DNA of 64,000 nucleotides, taken from positions 248,001 through 312,000 of the forward strand of contig NZ_CANMJE010000003.1 of NCBI RefSeq assembly GCF_947498095.1. The letters run 5' to 3'. The notes below the pieces were generated by a model. That model saw only the letters and a list, made by a program, of their open reading frames with translations, did not search any database and had not been told where the DNA came from. Position 1 is the stretch's first letter, and every line of letters begins with the position of its first letter. Positions 28,030 to 37,149 of this stretch are shown here, piece by piece. The translations under genes were made by a program, and so were the position numbers. This stretch comes from an uncultured Shimia sp. Lineage in GTDB: Bacteria > Pseudomonadota > Alphaproteobacteria > Rhodobacterales > Rhodobacteraceae.

Positions 28030-28251
28030 GTGAATGGTGACGCCACCTTGAAAATTTGGCGGCCTCGAAAACAGCTGGACTTGTGGTCAATGCCCGAAGC
28101 TTTAGAAGCGCATCTGGGGCGTCAATGCCGGAAAGAGCACCGGGCGCCTGACGATTTTGTCGCGCCGACCTTGTTTCTTGCGTCTATGGCGAGCCGTATG
28201 ATGACGGGGCATTGTGTGGCTGTTGATGGCGGCGTTGTGGTTTCGGGATAG
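28030..28251 (+). pseudogene. C-terminal remnant of a short-chain dehydrogenase
   Basis: A 73-codon open frame whose last 50 residues (from about EALEAHLGRQC to the end) match the end of an SDR enzyme. It includes the FLASMASRMMTGHCVAVDGG segment that closes the cofactor-binding fold. The Rossmann motif, catalytic Tyr/Lys and about 200 upstream residues are missing, and no ribosome site is visible. The stop lies 9 bases before the kinase ATG, as if the SDR gene had once been the upstream operon partner of dgoK. Probably the scar of a deletion. Confidence 0.7.
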
Positions 28252-28260
28252 GTGACAAGC

Positions 28261-29154
28261 ATGAAAGCAGATTGGATTGCGGTGGATTGGGGCACTTCAC
28301 GCCTGCGCGCTTGGGCAATGCAGGGCGAAACCGTTCTGGCCGAGGCCAGCTCGACAAATGGGATGGGACGCCTTTCACAAGACGCTTTTGAACCTGCGCT
28401 TTTGAACCTTGTCGAAGATTGGCTGGAAGGCGGCCCCATAGACGTTGTGGCTTGCGGCATGGTCGGTGCTCGACAGGGGTGGGTTGAAGCGCCTTATAGT
28501 GCGGTGCCTGTCTCGCCTTTTCCGGAACGGTTGTTCCAGGTGCAGGGCACGGACCCGCGGCTGCGGGTGTATGTTGTGCCGGGCTTGAAACAAGAACGGC
28601 CTGCCGATGCGATGCGCGGAGAGGAAACCCAAGTCGCTGGTTTCCTCGCGCGCCATGAAAACTGGGATGGCGTCGTTTGTTTGCCGGGGATCCATACCAA
28701 ATGGGCGCACGTCAGTGCCAATGAAGTGGTGAGTTTTCAAACATTTATGACGGGCGAAATGTTTGATCTCTTGTCCGAAGCTTCAGTCTTGCGCCATTCG
28801 GTTGGCGAGGGGGGGGATCAGGAAGCATTCGTTGATGCGCTTGGGGATAGCATGTCGCGCCCAGAAAGCTTGGCGGCACGCCTGTTTGGGCTCAGGGCGC
28901 AGGATCTCTTACACGGACAGTCCAAGGCAACGGCACGGGCGCGTTTGTCGGGGTATTTGATTGGCGCAGAACTGGCCGCGGCCCGCCCCTATTGGCTGGG
29001 CCAGAAAGTGGCTTTAATTGGTGCGTCCGGATTGGCTGGCCACTATGCTGCGGCACTTAAGCTGCAAGGCGTTCCGGCGCAGGTATTCGAGCGTGATGAG
29101 ATGACCCTTGCGGGATTGGCCGCTGCGCATGCCAGTCTGGTAGATCGAAAATAA
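28261..29154 (+). CDS. dgoK: 2-dehydro-3-deoxygalactonokinase
   Basis: Kinase of 297 residues that phosphorylates 2-keto-3-deoxygalactonate at C6 in the De Ley-Doudoroff pathway. The N-terminal ATPase motif WIAVDWGTSRLRAWAM (residues about 4-19), GMVGARQGWVEAPY near 66 and the LPGIHTKWAHV segment near 138 are characteristic. I chose the ATG at 28261 rather than a GTG three codons earlier. The aldolase gene dgoA, normally next to it, is absent here and only the SDR remnant lies upstream. The kinase may therefore work with genes elsewhere or be a relic of a larger galactonate operon. Confidence 0.86.
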   Translation: MKADWIAVDWGTSRLRAWAMQGETVLAEASSTNGMGRLSQDAFEPALLNLVEDWLEGGPIDVVACGMVGARQGWVEAPYSAVPVSPFPERLFQVQGTDPRLRVYVVPGLKQERPADAMRGEETQVAGFLARHENWDGVVCLPGIHTKWAHVSANEVVSFQTFMTGEMFDLLSEASVLRHSVGEGGDQEAFVDALGDSMSRPESLAARLFGLRAQDLLHGQSKATARARLSGYLIGAELAAARPYWLGQKVALIGASGLAGHYAAALKLQGVPAQVFERDEMTLAGLAAAHASLVDRK

Positions 29155-29229
29155 GAAGAGATCTGTTGCTTGTTATTCTCCGGAACACTAGCCCAATGCT
29201 CAGAAGGTGGAGAGGCCGGTACGCTTGGC

Positions 29230-30285
29230 TTAGGCGTAAAGTGACCCGGTGCGGGTTTTCAGGAACATCTCCAAGGGGATGTCTTCCTGTTTCAGAAATC
29301 CGCGATCCGACAACAGCCCATCGCGCACCATCTCGATGACGGCAACAACCGAGGCAGACGTCGTCCACGAGATGGCCGTCCGCATCTGGCCGGCAATCTC
29401 AATTGGGCGATAGGCGCGCACAAATTCTTCGCGGTGCAAACGCCCGGCGATTTCGCCTTCCGAGGCGACGTGGATGTACACCACGTCATTGTCCGTGGGG
29501 GGCTTGGCATTGACCAAAATGTCTCCGGCCTCTTCTTTGCGGTCGCGCATCAAAAGCTCATGAAAGAAGAAGTTCATCAGATTGGCGTGACCGGGGTAAC
29601 GCATTGTTTTATAGTCGATATTATCGACGGATCCGAGGTATGTGTCACACATGGTGCCCAAGCCCCCTGACGTGGTGAAGGCTTCGAGTTTCATGCCATC
29701 GATATAGAGCGTTTCCAGCCACTCCATCGGTGAGACCCATTTTTGCACGCCCCCTTCGATCACTTCGCAATCGTTTAGGTATTCATTCACGACCCCATCT
29801 GGTGACCAGTTGAACGCATAGCCCATCAGCCCCGTTGGATTCTGGGGCAGGGCACCAACGCGCATGCGGCACGATCGGCAATGGTCGAAATCGGCAATCT
29901 GCTTGGCACCTACGATTCCCACAAAGCCCGGCGCCAGACCGCATTGCGGCGCCATGACACCCTTGGCCGTCTTGCTCAGCTCAAGAATGGCTTGGGTGGT
30001 CGGGACGTCTTCGGTCAGGTCGAAATAGTGAATACCTGCTGCATGCGCGGTCTGCGCCACGGCAATGTTCAAGTGGTAAGGCAAACAGGACAACACCCCG
30101 TCATGTTTGGCAAACAATGCGGCCAAAGCGGATTGATCTGTCACGTCAGTCGACAAAACTGGAAACGGCATCTCTTCGCGGGGCGCATGTAAATCATGTC
30201 CCGTGACATCAAAACCGGACTCGTGCAGCAGGCGTGCGGCCAGAGCCCCGACCTTACCCAGGCCGAGAATAGCAATCTTTTTCAT
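29230..30285 (-). CDS. Saccharopine dehydrogenase-family protein (lysine catabolism)
   Basis: NAD(P)-dependent enzyme of 351 residues with an N-terminal Rossmann motif (ILGLGKVGALAARLL, near residue 4) and the saccharopine-dehydrogenase C-terminal domain (GLAPGFVGIVGAKQ near 137, TSGGLGTMCDTY near 213). In the saccharopine route it would release glutamate and 2-aminoadipate semialdehyde. I chose the ATG at 30285, with AAGGAT before it, over an upstream codon. It starts 10 bases after the aminoadipate-semialdehyde dehydrogenase stop, and an Lrp-type regulator is divergent to that gene. This fits a lysine degradation operon, although a lysine-ketoglutarate reductase gene is not visible. Confidence 0.8.
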   Translation of the reverse strand: MKKIAILGLGKVGALAARLLHESGFDVTGHDLHAPREEMPFPVLSTDVTDQSALAALFAKHDGVLSCLPYHLNIAVAQTAHAAGIHYFDLTEDVPTTQAILELSKTAKGVMAPQCGLAPGFVGIVGAKQIADFDHCRSCRMRVGALPQNPTGLMGYAFNWSPDGVVNEYLNDCEVIEGGVQKWVSPMEWLETLYIDGMKLEAFTTSGGLGTMCDTYLGSVDNIDYKTMRYPGHANLMNFFFHELLMRDRKEEAGDILVNAKPPTDNDVVYIHVASEGEIAGRLHREEFVRAYRPIEIAGQMRTAISWTTSASVVAVIEMVRDGLLSDRGFLKQEDIPLEMFLKTRTGSLYA

Positions 30286-30295
30286 GTGTTTATCC

Positions 30296-31819
30296 TTAGA
30301 TGTCAAACTTGATGCCTTGCGCGAGAGGCAATTCGCGCGAGTAGTTCACGGTGTTGGTTTGACGGCGCATGTAACCTTTCCAGGCGTCCGAGCCGCTTTC
30401 GCGTCCGCCGCCGGTTTCTTTCTCTCCGCCGAACGCACCGCCAATCTCTGCACCCGAAGGGCCGATGTTCACATTGGCAATGCCACAGTCCGAGCCTTCG
30501 GCTGACAAGAAGGTTTCAGTCTCGCGGACATCGGTAGAAAAGATGCAGGAACTCAGCCCCTGCGGAACGGCGTTTTGCAGTGCAATCGCCTCGTCCAGTG
30601 TGTCGTATTTGACGACATATAGGATCGGCGCAAAGGTTTCGTGATGCATGATGGCTGTTTGTGCAGGCATCTCGACAATGGCCGGGTGCACATAGGCCGC
30701 GTTGGGATGCGTCGCACCCAAGGCTTGCTGGCCACCATGCACAGTACCACCCTCGGCGGACGCGGTCTCAAGCGCACTGATCATCGCCGTCAGCGCTTGT
30801 GTGTCGATCAACGGGCCGACCAACGCGCCATCGCTCAGCGGGTCGCCAATTGGAAGGGTTTCATAGGCTTTGATCAGGCGCGGGATCAGCGCGTCATAAA
30901 CGTCATTGTGCACGATCAGGCGGCGCAGTGTGGTGCAGCGTTGACCGGCGGTACCAACGGCGGAAAACACAATCGCGCGCAAGGCCATTTCCAGATCCGC
31001 AGACGGGGCCACGATCATGGCGTTGTTGCCGCCAAGTTCGAGAATGTTCCGGCCCAGACGGTCTGCCATGTCACGCGCCACGTTGCGCCCCATCGGCACG
31101 GACCCTGTGGCAGAAATGATCGCCACATCCGTGGAAGCGGTCATGGCTTGCCCAAGGTCACGTTCACCAATCAGCGTCTGAATGAGGCCCTTGGGCGCAT
31201 CGTCGCCAAACTTGTGCATGACGGTTTCGCAGATTTTCTGCACAGCCAAAGCGGTCAGCGGGGTTTTCTCGGAAGGTTTCCACAGGACTGGATCACCGCA
31301 GACAAGCGCCAGCGCTGCGTTCCAGCACCACGGGGCGACAGGAAAGTTGAACGCGGTGATGACACCGCAGGTGCCCATTGGATGCCAGGTTTCACGCATC
31401 GAATGACCGGGGCGTTCCGAGGCAATGGTCAAGCCATAAAGCTGGCGGGAAAGACCAACGGCAAAGTCGCAGATGTCGATCATCTCTTGTACTTCGCCCA
31501 GACCTTCTTGATAGATTTTACCGCATTCCAGCGTCACGAGCCGTCCGAGATTTTCCTTTTCGGCGCGCAATTCTTCACCCAACAGGCGGACCAGTTCACC
31601 GCGGCGGGGTGCCGGGACTTTGCGCCAAGAATGGAACGCGTCTTTGGCGCTGGCGATCATCGTTTGCGCGTCGGCGACGCTGTGCATCTTGAGGGCCGCA
31701 ATCTCGCTGCCGTCCACAGGCGTCGTGACCACCAGCTCACCGCCTTGGGTGTCGGCATCGGTCAGGCCGCAATTGGATAGGATTTTGCGAAAGTCGTGTG
31801 CGGAGGGGGCTGCGGTCAT
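30296..31819 (-). CDS. L-aminoadipate-semialdehyde dehydrogenase (ALDH7/antiquitin type)
   Basis: Aldehyde dehydrogenase of 507 residues. The ALDH7 signatures are the VTLECGKIYQEGLGEVQEMID segment (near residue 95), FNFPVAPWCWNAALALVCG (near 150), the Glu in LELGGNNAMIV (near 260) and the catalytic Cys in GTAGQRCTTLRR (near 295). This family oxidises 2-aminoadipate-6-semialdehyde to 2-aminoadipate. The ATG at 31819 starts MTAAPSAHDF; a longer form would run into the divergent promoter region. It precedes the saccharopine-dehydrogenase-like gene, and both are probably controlled by the divergent Lrp gene. Confidence 0.85.
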   Translation of the reverse strand: MTAAPSAHDFRKILSNCGLTDADTQGGELVVTTPVDGSEIAALKMHSVADAQTMIASAKDAFHSWRKVPAPRRGELVRLLGEELRAEKENLGRLVTLECGKIYQEGLGEVQEMIDICDFAVGLSRQLYGLTIASERPGHSMRETWHPMGTCGVITAFNFPVAPWCWNAALALVCGDPVLWKPSEKTPLTALAVQKICETVMHKFGDDAPKGLIQTLIGERDLGQAMTASTDVAIISATGSVPMGRNVARDMADRLGRNILELGGNNAMIVAPSADLEMALRAIVFSAVGTAGQRCTTLRRLIVHNDVYDALIPRLIKAYETLPIGDPLSDGALVGPLIDTQALTAMISALETASAEGGTVHGGQQALGATHPNAAYVHPAIVEMPAQTAIMHHETFAPILYVVKYDTLDEAIALQNAVPQGLSSCIFSTDVRETETFLSAEGSDCGIANVNIGPSGAEIGGAFGGEKETGGGRESGSDAWKGYMRRQTNTVNYSRELPLAQGIKFDI

Positions 31820-31951
31820 GGGGGCGTTCCTTGGGTGTCCGAATTTGATGAGCCAAGTGTTCTCTGCAGAAGCGTCAATCAAAATGCTAATTTTTCTATC
31901 AATTCGGGAAATTTATGTCATTTAGGGAAAGTGCGATGTAGGGAGGGACGC

Positions 31952-32398
31952 ATGGACGATCTGGATCATCGACTATTGCAATTGTTGACCAAAGACGCGC
32001 GAACGTCGGTCACGGATCTATCTGTTGATTTGGGTGTGTCGCGTGGCACGGTTCAAAACCGCATCGACAAACTTTTGCACACACGCGTGATTCAGCGGTT
32101 CACCGTCGAGTTGGGATCGTCAGAAGACGATCATCAGGTCAGTGCGTTGACCATGATCCGACTTAAGGCCGACGATGGTAAAGTCACCATCGCGGCGCTC
32201 AAGCGTATTGAGGAAATATTTGAAATACATACGCTTAGCGGGAATTTTGATATGGTGGTCGAAGTTCGCAGCGCCTCGTTGAAGAGGCTGGAAAAGACAC
32301 TGGATCGAATCCGCTCATTACCAGATGTTGCCGAAACTCAGAGCCACATCAAACTGTCTACGATCAGCAGCCGTAAAACCGAGCTTCGTCGCAAGTGA
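31952..32398 (+). CDS. Lrp/AsnC-family regulator
   Basis: Regulator of 148 residues with an N-terminal helix-turn-helix (LTKDARTSVTDLSVDLGVSRGTVQNRI, about residues 11-37) and a C-terminal RAM ligand domain containing IHTLSGNFDMVVEV near residue 92. A GGGAGGGA site directs the ATG at 31952. It is divergent from the aminoadipate-semialdehyde dehydrogenase gene with 132 bases between starts, an A/T-rich stretch that probably contains both promoters. Lysine or a catabolite is the natural candidate effector. Confidence 0.85.
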   Translation: MDDLDHRLLQLLTKDARTSVTDLSVDLGVSRGTVQNRIDKLLHTRVIQRFTVELGSSEDDHQVSALTMIRLKADDGKVTIAALKRIEEIFEIHTLSGNFDMVVEVRSASLKRLEKTLDRIRSLPDVAETQSHIKLSTISSRKTELRRK

Positions 32399-32460
32399 CT
32401 GTCGGTCTCACCGCGCAAAGACTGCACGGTGAGCCAATGTCCTAACGATACTGGGCGTAT

Positions 32461-33981
32461 CTAGTGCCCTTCACCCGGTGCCGGATACTGCATGCGGTGC
32501 AACACGTCGTCCCATGATACGTGATTGCGCACAAACTCATTAGCCTCATCGCGTGGAGGCGCATAGTCCCACGAGGTCATCTTACCTTTGACCATCGCCG
32601 CGTGTACGGCACGTCGTTGCTTCTGCGTCGCCAGCACGTCCGCTCTTACTTGTTCTGCATCCCAGTAATTCTCGGCTTCCTGTGCGAACTCGGATGCCAG
32701 CGCTGCATGTTCGGGATCTGTTGCCAGATTGACCTGTTCCAACGGATCGTCATGAACATTGAAAAGTTGCGGTGGGTCGACCTCGCAGTGGATGTATTTA
32801 TGGGCGCCTCTTCGGATCATCAGAATGGGATGAGACGCCATTTCGGCACAGTATTCGGCATAGGTGGTGCGATCTCCGGCGGCCTCACCTTTGGCCATCG
32901 CCCAAAGACTTTCGCCGCCAACCGGCATGCCCATCTCTGGCGCGTCCTGTCCCGTCGAGGCGGCTATGTCGACGAATGTCGGCAACAAATCAACCAATGA
33001 GACCGGTGCATCCTGCGTGCCCGTGGCAACGCCGGGGCCACACATAATCAATGGCACGCGCGCCGAGTGTTCAAAGAAGTTCATTTTGTACCAAAGACCG
33101 CGCTCGCCCAGCATGTCGCCGTGGTCGGCTGTGACAATGACGATGGTATTGTCGAACAGGTCGGCCTCTTTCAAGGTTTGCACAATGCGCCCGACGTTGC
33201 TGTCAAAGTAACTTGTGTTGGCGTAATAGCCATGCCGCGCATTGCGGATGTCCTCATCGGACAAATCAGCCTTATCCGCCTCGATCCCAGCGCGCAGGCG
33301 TTGCGTATGTGGGTCATCCCCCGGTCCGGTGCTGGGCATGTCGATGTCATCCGGGTCATAGAGGTTCCAGAATTCCGGTCGTGCGACATAGGGGTCATGG
33401 GGATGGATCAGGCTGACCAGCATCGCAAAGGGGGCAGTTTTCTGCATGGCGTATTCAAAGATGCGACGTCGGGCCAGAAACGTGACCTCTTCGTCGTATT
33501 CATACTGAAACGTCGTCATGGCCTGACCGGCTTGGCGCACCGCGTCCATGTTGTGATACCAGTGGTCGATCCGCTCGTCGGGTTGTTCCCAGTCCGGGGT
33601 CCAGGCGTGATCTGAGGGGTAGATGTCTGTGGTCAGACGCTCTTCGAAACCATGCATTTGATCGGGGCCGACGAAATGCATCTTGCCGGACAGGCACGTG
33701 CGGTATCCCATCTGGCGCAGGTAGTGCGCGAAAGTGGGGATCGAGGCCTTGAATTCGGCGCCGTTGTCGTAGCCGGCGATCTGGCTCACCTGTTGACCTG
33801 ACATAAAAGAAAATCGCGACGGGGCGCAGAGGGGTGAGTTGCAATAAGCCGCGTCAAAGCGCATGCCCGACTGGGCCAAGGCGTCCATGTTCGGGGTTTG
33901 CACAAGCGGGTGGCCATAGGTGCCGGTAAATTGCGGCGCCAGTTGATCGGCCATGATGATGACGATGTTGGGTTGTGTCAT
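32461..33981 (-). CDS. betC: Choline-sulfatase
   Basis: Cytoplasmic type I sulfatase of 506 residues hydrolysing choline-O-sulfate to choline and sulfate. The formylglycine signature LCAPSR (Cys at about residue 52) lies in the choline-sulfatase-specific context YCNSPLCAPSRFSFMSG. The N-terminal metal site is NIVIIMADQ, the second is VTADHGDMLGERGLW near 280, and the C-terminus carries the extra domain typical of BetC (WDYAPPRDE and NEFVRNHVSWDD). There is no signal peptide. It is a single gene convergent with the Lrp gene. Choline would feed the betaine/dimethylglycine route, of which one step may lie at 25.5-27.9 kb. Confidence 0.88.
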   Translation of the reverse strand: MTQPNIVIIMADQLAPQFTGTYGHPLVQTPNMDALAQSGMRFDAAYCNSPLCAPSRFSFMSGQQVSQIAGYDNGAEFKASIPTFAHYLRQMGYRTCLSGKMHFVGPDQMHGFEERLTTDIYPSDHAWTPDWEQPDERIDHWYHNMDAVRQAGQAMTTFQYEYDEEVTFLARRRIFEYAMQKTAPFAMLVSLIHPHDPYVARPEFWNLYDPDDIDMPSTGPGDDPHTQRLRAGIEADKADLSDEDIRNARHGYYANTSYFDSNVGRIVQTLKEADLFDNTIVIVTADHGDMLGERGLWYKMNFFEHSARVPLIMCGPGVATGTQDAPVSLVDLLPTFVDIAASTGQDAPEMGMPVGGESLWAMAKGEAAGDRTTYAEYCAEMASHPILMIRRGAHKYIHCEVDPPQLFNVHDDPLEQVNLATDPEHAALASEFAQEAENYWDAEQVRADVLATQKQRRAVHAAMVKGKMTSWDYAPPRDEANEFVRNHVSWDDVLHRMQYPAPGEGH

Positions 33982-34286
33982 AAGACAGACTCCTGAGTTT
34001 GTTGGGAAAATCTACTCAGAAGCCTCCCGGAGGGGGCTGGTATTGCATGCGTTTTTTGTGCGTGCACATCATTTCATCAAAGCCTGACATCCAGTTTTGA
34101 TCCGCGCTGGATCACGTCAAAAACTCTGTCTTGCTTGCCTCAATCCGTCAAGAAAAGACTGCAAACGCGTCCAGGTCCGGGATTTACACAGTTCTAGAAA
34201 ACTCTGACGGCAGCGCCGTTTTGTACTGTTTTGTGTATGGTTCTTTGGCGTCGACGCACAATATTACGCGCCAACGCCAGAGAGCC
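33982..34286. other. Intergenic region upstream of betC
   Basis: These 305 bases between the betC start and the end of the next minus-strand gene hold no supported gene. A plus-strand frame at 34131-34490 runs antisense into the dehydrogenase gene and looks spurious. The region should contain the betC promoter. A GC-rich imperfect inverted repeat at about 34022-34039 and the palindrome at 34098-34114 are the only structures seen. Confidence 0.5.
34098..34114. promoter_or_regulatory. Palindrome TGATCC-N5-GGATCA upstream of betC
   Basis: A perfect 6-5-6 inverted repeat about 117 bases before the betC start on the minus strand. Its size suits a dimeric regulator, but it could be chance. Confidence 0.35.
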
Positions 34287-35249
34287 TTATTCAGCGGCGC
34301 GGGCAGAGCCTTGGGGGATCACTTCATATCCCGGTTCTTCTGGCTCATCATCCAGCATTTCGGGTGGAAAACCGGGCGCGCGAATGTCGAGACCGGTGGC
34401 GTCCTCCAGACGTTTGATGATGTTGGGCGACAACTCGCGGTCGCCATAGCGTGCAATGCCATCGTCAAAGATGTCGACGATCAGCGGTGAAACCTCGAGC
34501 GGTACATTGTTGCGGTCTGCGACTTCCTGAAACAGGCCGACGTCCTTTTTGACGAGATCCATGGTGAAAGAAATGTCGCGCGAGCCGTTCAGGATGACCT
34601 GACTTTCGGTGACATGGCTGAACGAGTTGCCCGAAGAGATTTTGATCGCCTCGTAGGTGGTGTTGAGGTCCATGCCGGCGGCCTTGGCGGTGACCAGCGC
34701 CTCGGCATTGGCAACCAGATGCACGGTAGCAAGGTAATTGGTCACCACTTTCAGGATCGAGGCCGATCCCAACTCGCCGGTGTGGAGGATGCGCCGCCCC
34801 ATTGTGGTGAGGAAGGGTAGAATGCGCTCGAACGTGGCGCGGTCACAACCTGCGAAGATCGCAATGTTGCCGGTGTCGGCCCGGTGGCATCCGCCAGAGA
34901 CTGGACAGTCAACGGCAGCACCGCCGCGTTCCATGACCATAGCTCCCAGGCGTTTCACTTCGGCCTCATCCGTGGTGGACATCTCCATCCAGATTTTGCC
35001 GGTGGTCACTTCGGGCAGCATCTCTTGCATGACCGCGTCCGAAGCGGCAGGCGAGGGCAGGCAGGTGATAACCGCATCGCAGTCGCGCATCAGCTGGGCG
35101 GGGCCGTCCGCTTTCTTGGCGCCCTTGGCGACAAAAGCCTCGACCAGATCATCGTTCAGGTCGTGCACGGTGAGGTCAATGCCGTTGCGCAAAAGCGATC
35201 CGGACAGTTTGTGGCCGACATTGCCGAGGCCGATGAAACCAACTTTCAT
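34287..35249 (-). CDS. NAD(P)-dependent beta-hydroxyacid dehydrogenase
   Basis: Enzyme of 320 residues in the 3-hydroxyisobutyrate / tartronate-semialdehyde reductase family. The N-terminal cofactor motif GFIGLGNVGHKLSG is at about residues 4-17, the substrate signature DCPVSGG is near 123, and the catalytic Lys lies in KVVTNYLATVHLVANAEAL near 172. I chose the ATG at 35249, preceded by AGGAGA; an upstream in-frame extension has no family similarity. It is divergent from a LysR gene (126-base gap), which probably regulates it. Substrate not determined. Confidence 0.82.
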   Translation of the reverse strand: MKVGFIGLGNVGHKLSGSLLRNGIDLTVHDLNDDLVEAFVAKGAKKADGPAQLMRDCDAVITCLPSPAASDAVMQEMLPEVTTGKIWMEMSTTDEAEVKRLGAMVMERGGAAVDCPVSGGCHRADTGNIAIFAGCDRATFERILPFLTTMGRRILHTGELGSASILKVVTNYLATVHLVANAEALVTAKAAGMDLNTTYEAIKISSGNSFSHVTESQVILNGSRDISFTMDLVKKDVGLFQEVADRNNVPLEVSPLIVDIFDDGIARYGDRELSPNIIKRLEDATGLDIRAPGFPPEMLDDEPEEPGYEVIPQGSARAAE

Positions 35250-35374
35250 GTGATGTTCTCCTGATGGTGGCCTGCAAGGCCTCATGGATTGTTCTTCATA
35301 AGAAATAGAGAGGTGACACAATGAAAGTAAAACGAGTAATAATTGCGATAAGCACAAAGAAAATTTGGTGATAC

Positions 35375-36250
35375 ATGAGCAAGCTGCCCAATTTGATCTG
35401 GCTCCGGTCGTTTGAAAGCGCGGCCCGGCATTTGAGTTTCACCCAAGCGGCAGAAGAACTGGGCATCACGCAGACTGCGCTGAGCCTGCATGTGCGCTCT
35501 CTTGAGGCCTCGTTAGGGTGCAAACTGTTCACCCGCCAAGCCCGCAATCTGACATTGACCGAAGTTGGGCAGGCCTATGCGTTTTCGTTGCGCCGGTCGC
35601 TCGGTGACATTGCCCTCAGCACGACCAGCCTGTTTGGCGCGAAAGGCGCGCAGGTGTTGACGGTCAGGGTGCCGATTTCCACGGCCGCCTTGTGGCTGGC
35701 ACCGCGCTTGCCGCAGTTTGCCGAGCGTCATCCGGGCATTTCCGTGCGGATTGTGTCCAACATCTGGGCGGAATCCATCGACCAACAGGAGGTAGATGTT
35801 GAAATTCGGTTGGGACGGGGCGGTTGGACGGGCGTGGCCTATAAGAAAATCTCAACTGAGTGCATTGTGCCAATTTCGCGTGACAGCAACGCGGGGCAAA
35901 ACGGCGCTGACCTTTTGAGTGCGGCCCCCTTGGTGCAAATTCTTGGGTATGAGGACATGTCGCAACTATACCTGAGCGCGCATGATCTGGTGCCATCGTC
36001 GCGCGTGCCGACCTATACCGTGGACACGACCATTGCGGCGATCGACATCGTTGCCGCCGGAGGGGGATGTGCTGTGGTGTTGGAGCGGTTTGCCGACTAC
36101 GTCATTTCCAGCGGGCGGCCTATTGCCAAGATCGGCGCTCCGATCCCGATTGCCCAAAGTCATTACTTGGTTGGCGTGTCGCCACCCGAGGTCAATGACA
36201 CGGCCAAGCAACTGTTTGAGGCCTGGCTGGAAGAGATCTTTGAGGATTAG
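35375..36250 (+). CDS. LysR-family regulator, divergent from the dehydrogenase
   Basis: LysR-type protein of 291 residues (GcvA-like subgroup) with an N-terminal helix-turn-helix (FTQAAEELGITQTALSLHVRSLE, about residues 22-44) and a periplasmic-binding-like effector domain (LTVRVPISTAALWLAPRLPQF near 95). It is divergent from the beta-hydroxyacid dehydrogenase, the usual LysR arrangement with its target. Its stop overlaps the stop of the convergent second LysR gene by 3 bases. Confidence 0.83.
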   Translation: MSKLPNLIWLRSFESAARHLSFTQAAEELGITQTALSLHVRSLEASLGCKLFTRQARNLTLTEVGQAYAFSLRRSLGDIALSTTSLFGAKGAQVLTVRVPISTAALWLAPRLPQFAERHPGISVRIVSNIWAESIDQQEVDVEIRLGRGGWTGVAYKKISTECIVPISRDSNAGQNGADLLSAAPLVQILGYEDMSQLYLSAHDLVPSSRVPTYTVDTTIAAIDIVAAGGGCAVVLERFADYVISSGRPIAKIGAPIPIAQSHYLVGVSPPEVNDTAKQLFEAWLEEIFED

Positions 36251-37149
36251 AAGAACCGCTCGTAGAGGGAAACCTCTTCCAGCAACCAATCGCGAAAGGC
36301 GCGTTCCGGCTCACTCAGGCGGTCTTCTGGGGACGAGACGAGGTAATAGTTGGCCTTGGCTGAGAGTTTTCGGGCGAAAGGCTGGATTAGATCGCCGCTG
36401 AGAAAGGTTTGCGGGGCATAATAGTTGTCCGAGATCGCAAACCCCAACCCATTGCGTGCGATGGCCAAGGCGTCATGAGTGGACCCCGCATAGATGTGTT
36501 GCCGTGCATCAATCTGTGGTGCCCCTGCAGCGGTGAACCACTTGGCCCACGCCTCGCCTTCGTCGCTGTGAATGAGCGTGCTGTTTCTGAGATCGCGGAC
36601 ATCGTGGGTGTGCCGCAACCCTTCGTAACCCGGAGCGCAGACGGGAAACATCTGGCATTCAATCAGCGGTACAACCTGGTGGCCAGGAAACTGCGCTTCT
36701 TCGAAAACGATGGCCATCTGAGTTTTCAGGTCAAGCGGTTGCATGCCGGGCAGCCAAAGCGTGCGGCGAAATTGCAGCGTCGGATGCGCCGTCAGAAAGT
36801 TTGGCAAGCGTTGCGCCAGCCAAAGCGCAATAAACGAAGAGGGCATGGCAACCGTCAGCGTGCCTTCGGTTTCCTGCGCGCCGATGTTTTGAACGGCCGA
36901 GGAAATGTCGCGCAGTGCGCCCTGCAATGGGGCCAAAAGGGCATGCGCCTTGGATGAAATCGCAATGCGGCGCCCGGTTCGATCAAACAGCTGTGTTCCC
37001 AGCGCCTCTTCGAGATTGCGGATTTGGTGGCTCACGGCGCTGCGCGTTACCCCCAGTTCCTGCGCCGCCGCGCTGAGGTTCTGATGCCGGGCGGCGACCT
37101 CAAAGGTTTCAAGCGCCTTGAGGGGGATCCATCGGTTGTTGATTTTCAT
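36247..37149 (-). CDS. LysR-family regulator, divergent from the amidohydrolase
   Basis: LysR-type regulator of 300 residues of the GcvA-like subgroup. The helix-turn-helix is NLSAAAQELGVTRSAVSHQIRNLEEALG (about residues 24-51), and the effector domain begins near residue 95 with LTVAMPSSFIALWLAQRLPNF. It resembles the convergent neighbour in layout, so the two may be related copies. It is divergent from the amidohydrolase/CobW operon with a 120-base A/T-rich region between them, and is the likely regulator of that operon. Confidence 0.83.
   Translation of the reverse strand: MKINNRWIPLKALETFEVAARHQNLSAAAQELGVTRSAVSHQIRNLEEALGTQLFDRTGRRIAISSKAHALLAPLQGALRDISSAVQNIGAQETEGTLTVAMPSSFIALWLAQRLPNFLTAHPTLQFRRTLWLPGMQPLDLKTQMAIVFEEAQFPGHQVVPLIECQMFPVCAPGYEGLRHTHDVRDLRNSTLIHSDEGEAWAKWFTAAGAPQIDARQHIYAGSTHDALAIARNGLGFAISDNYYAPQTFLSGDLIQPFARKLSAKANYYLVSSPEDRLSEPERAFRDWLLEEVSLYERFF

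Noticed and set aside
32407-32433. CTCACCG/CGGTGAG hairpin between the Lrp gene and betC as a terminator
   Set aside because: Only a 7-bp stem with a 13-base loop and no T-run on either strand; too weak to call.
34131-34490. Small plus-strand frame upstream of betC
   Set aside because: It runs antisense into the beta-hydroxyacid dehydrogenase gene and resembles no protein family.
36247-36250. Convergent LysR genes as an artefact of a misassembled duplication
   Set aside because: The two proteins differ throughout and each is divergent from a plausible target, so both look genuine.
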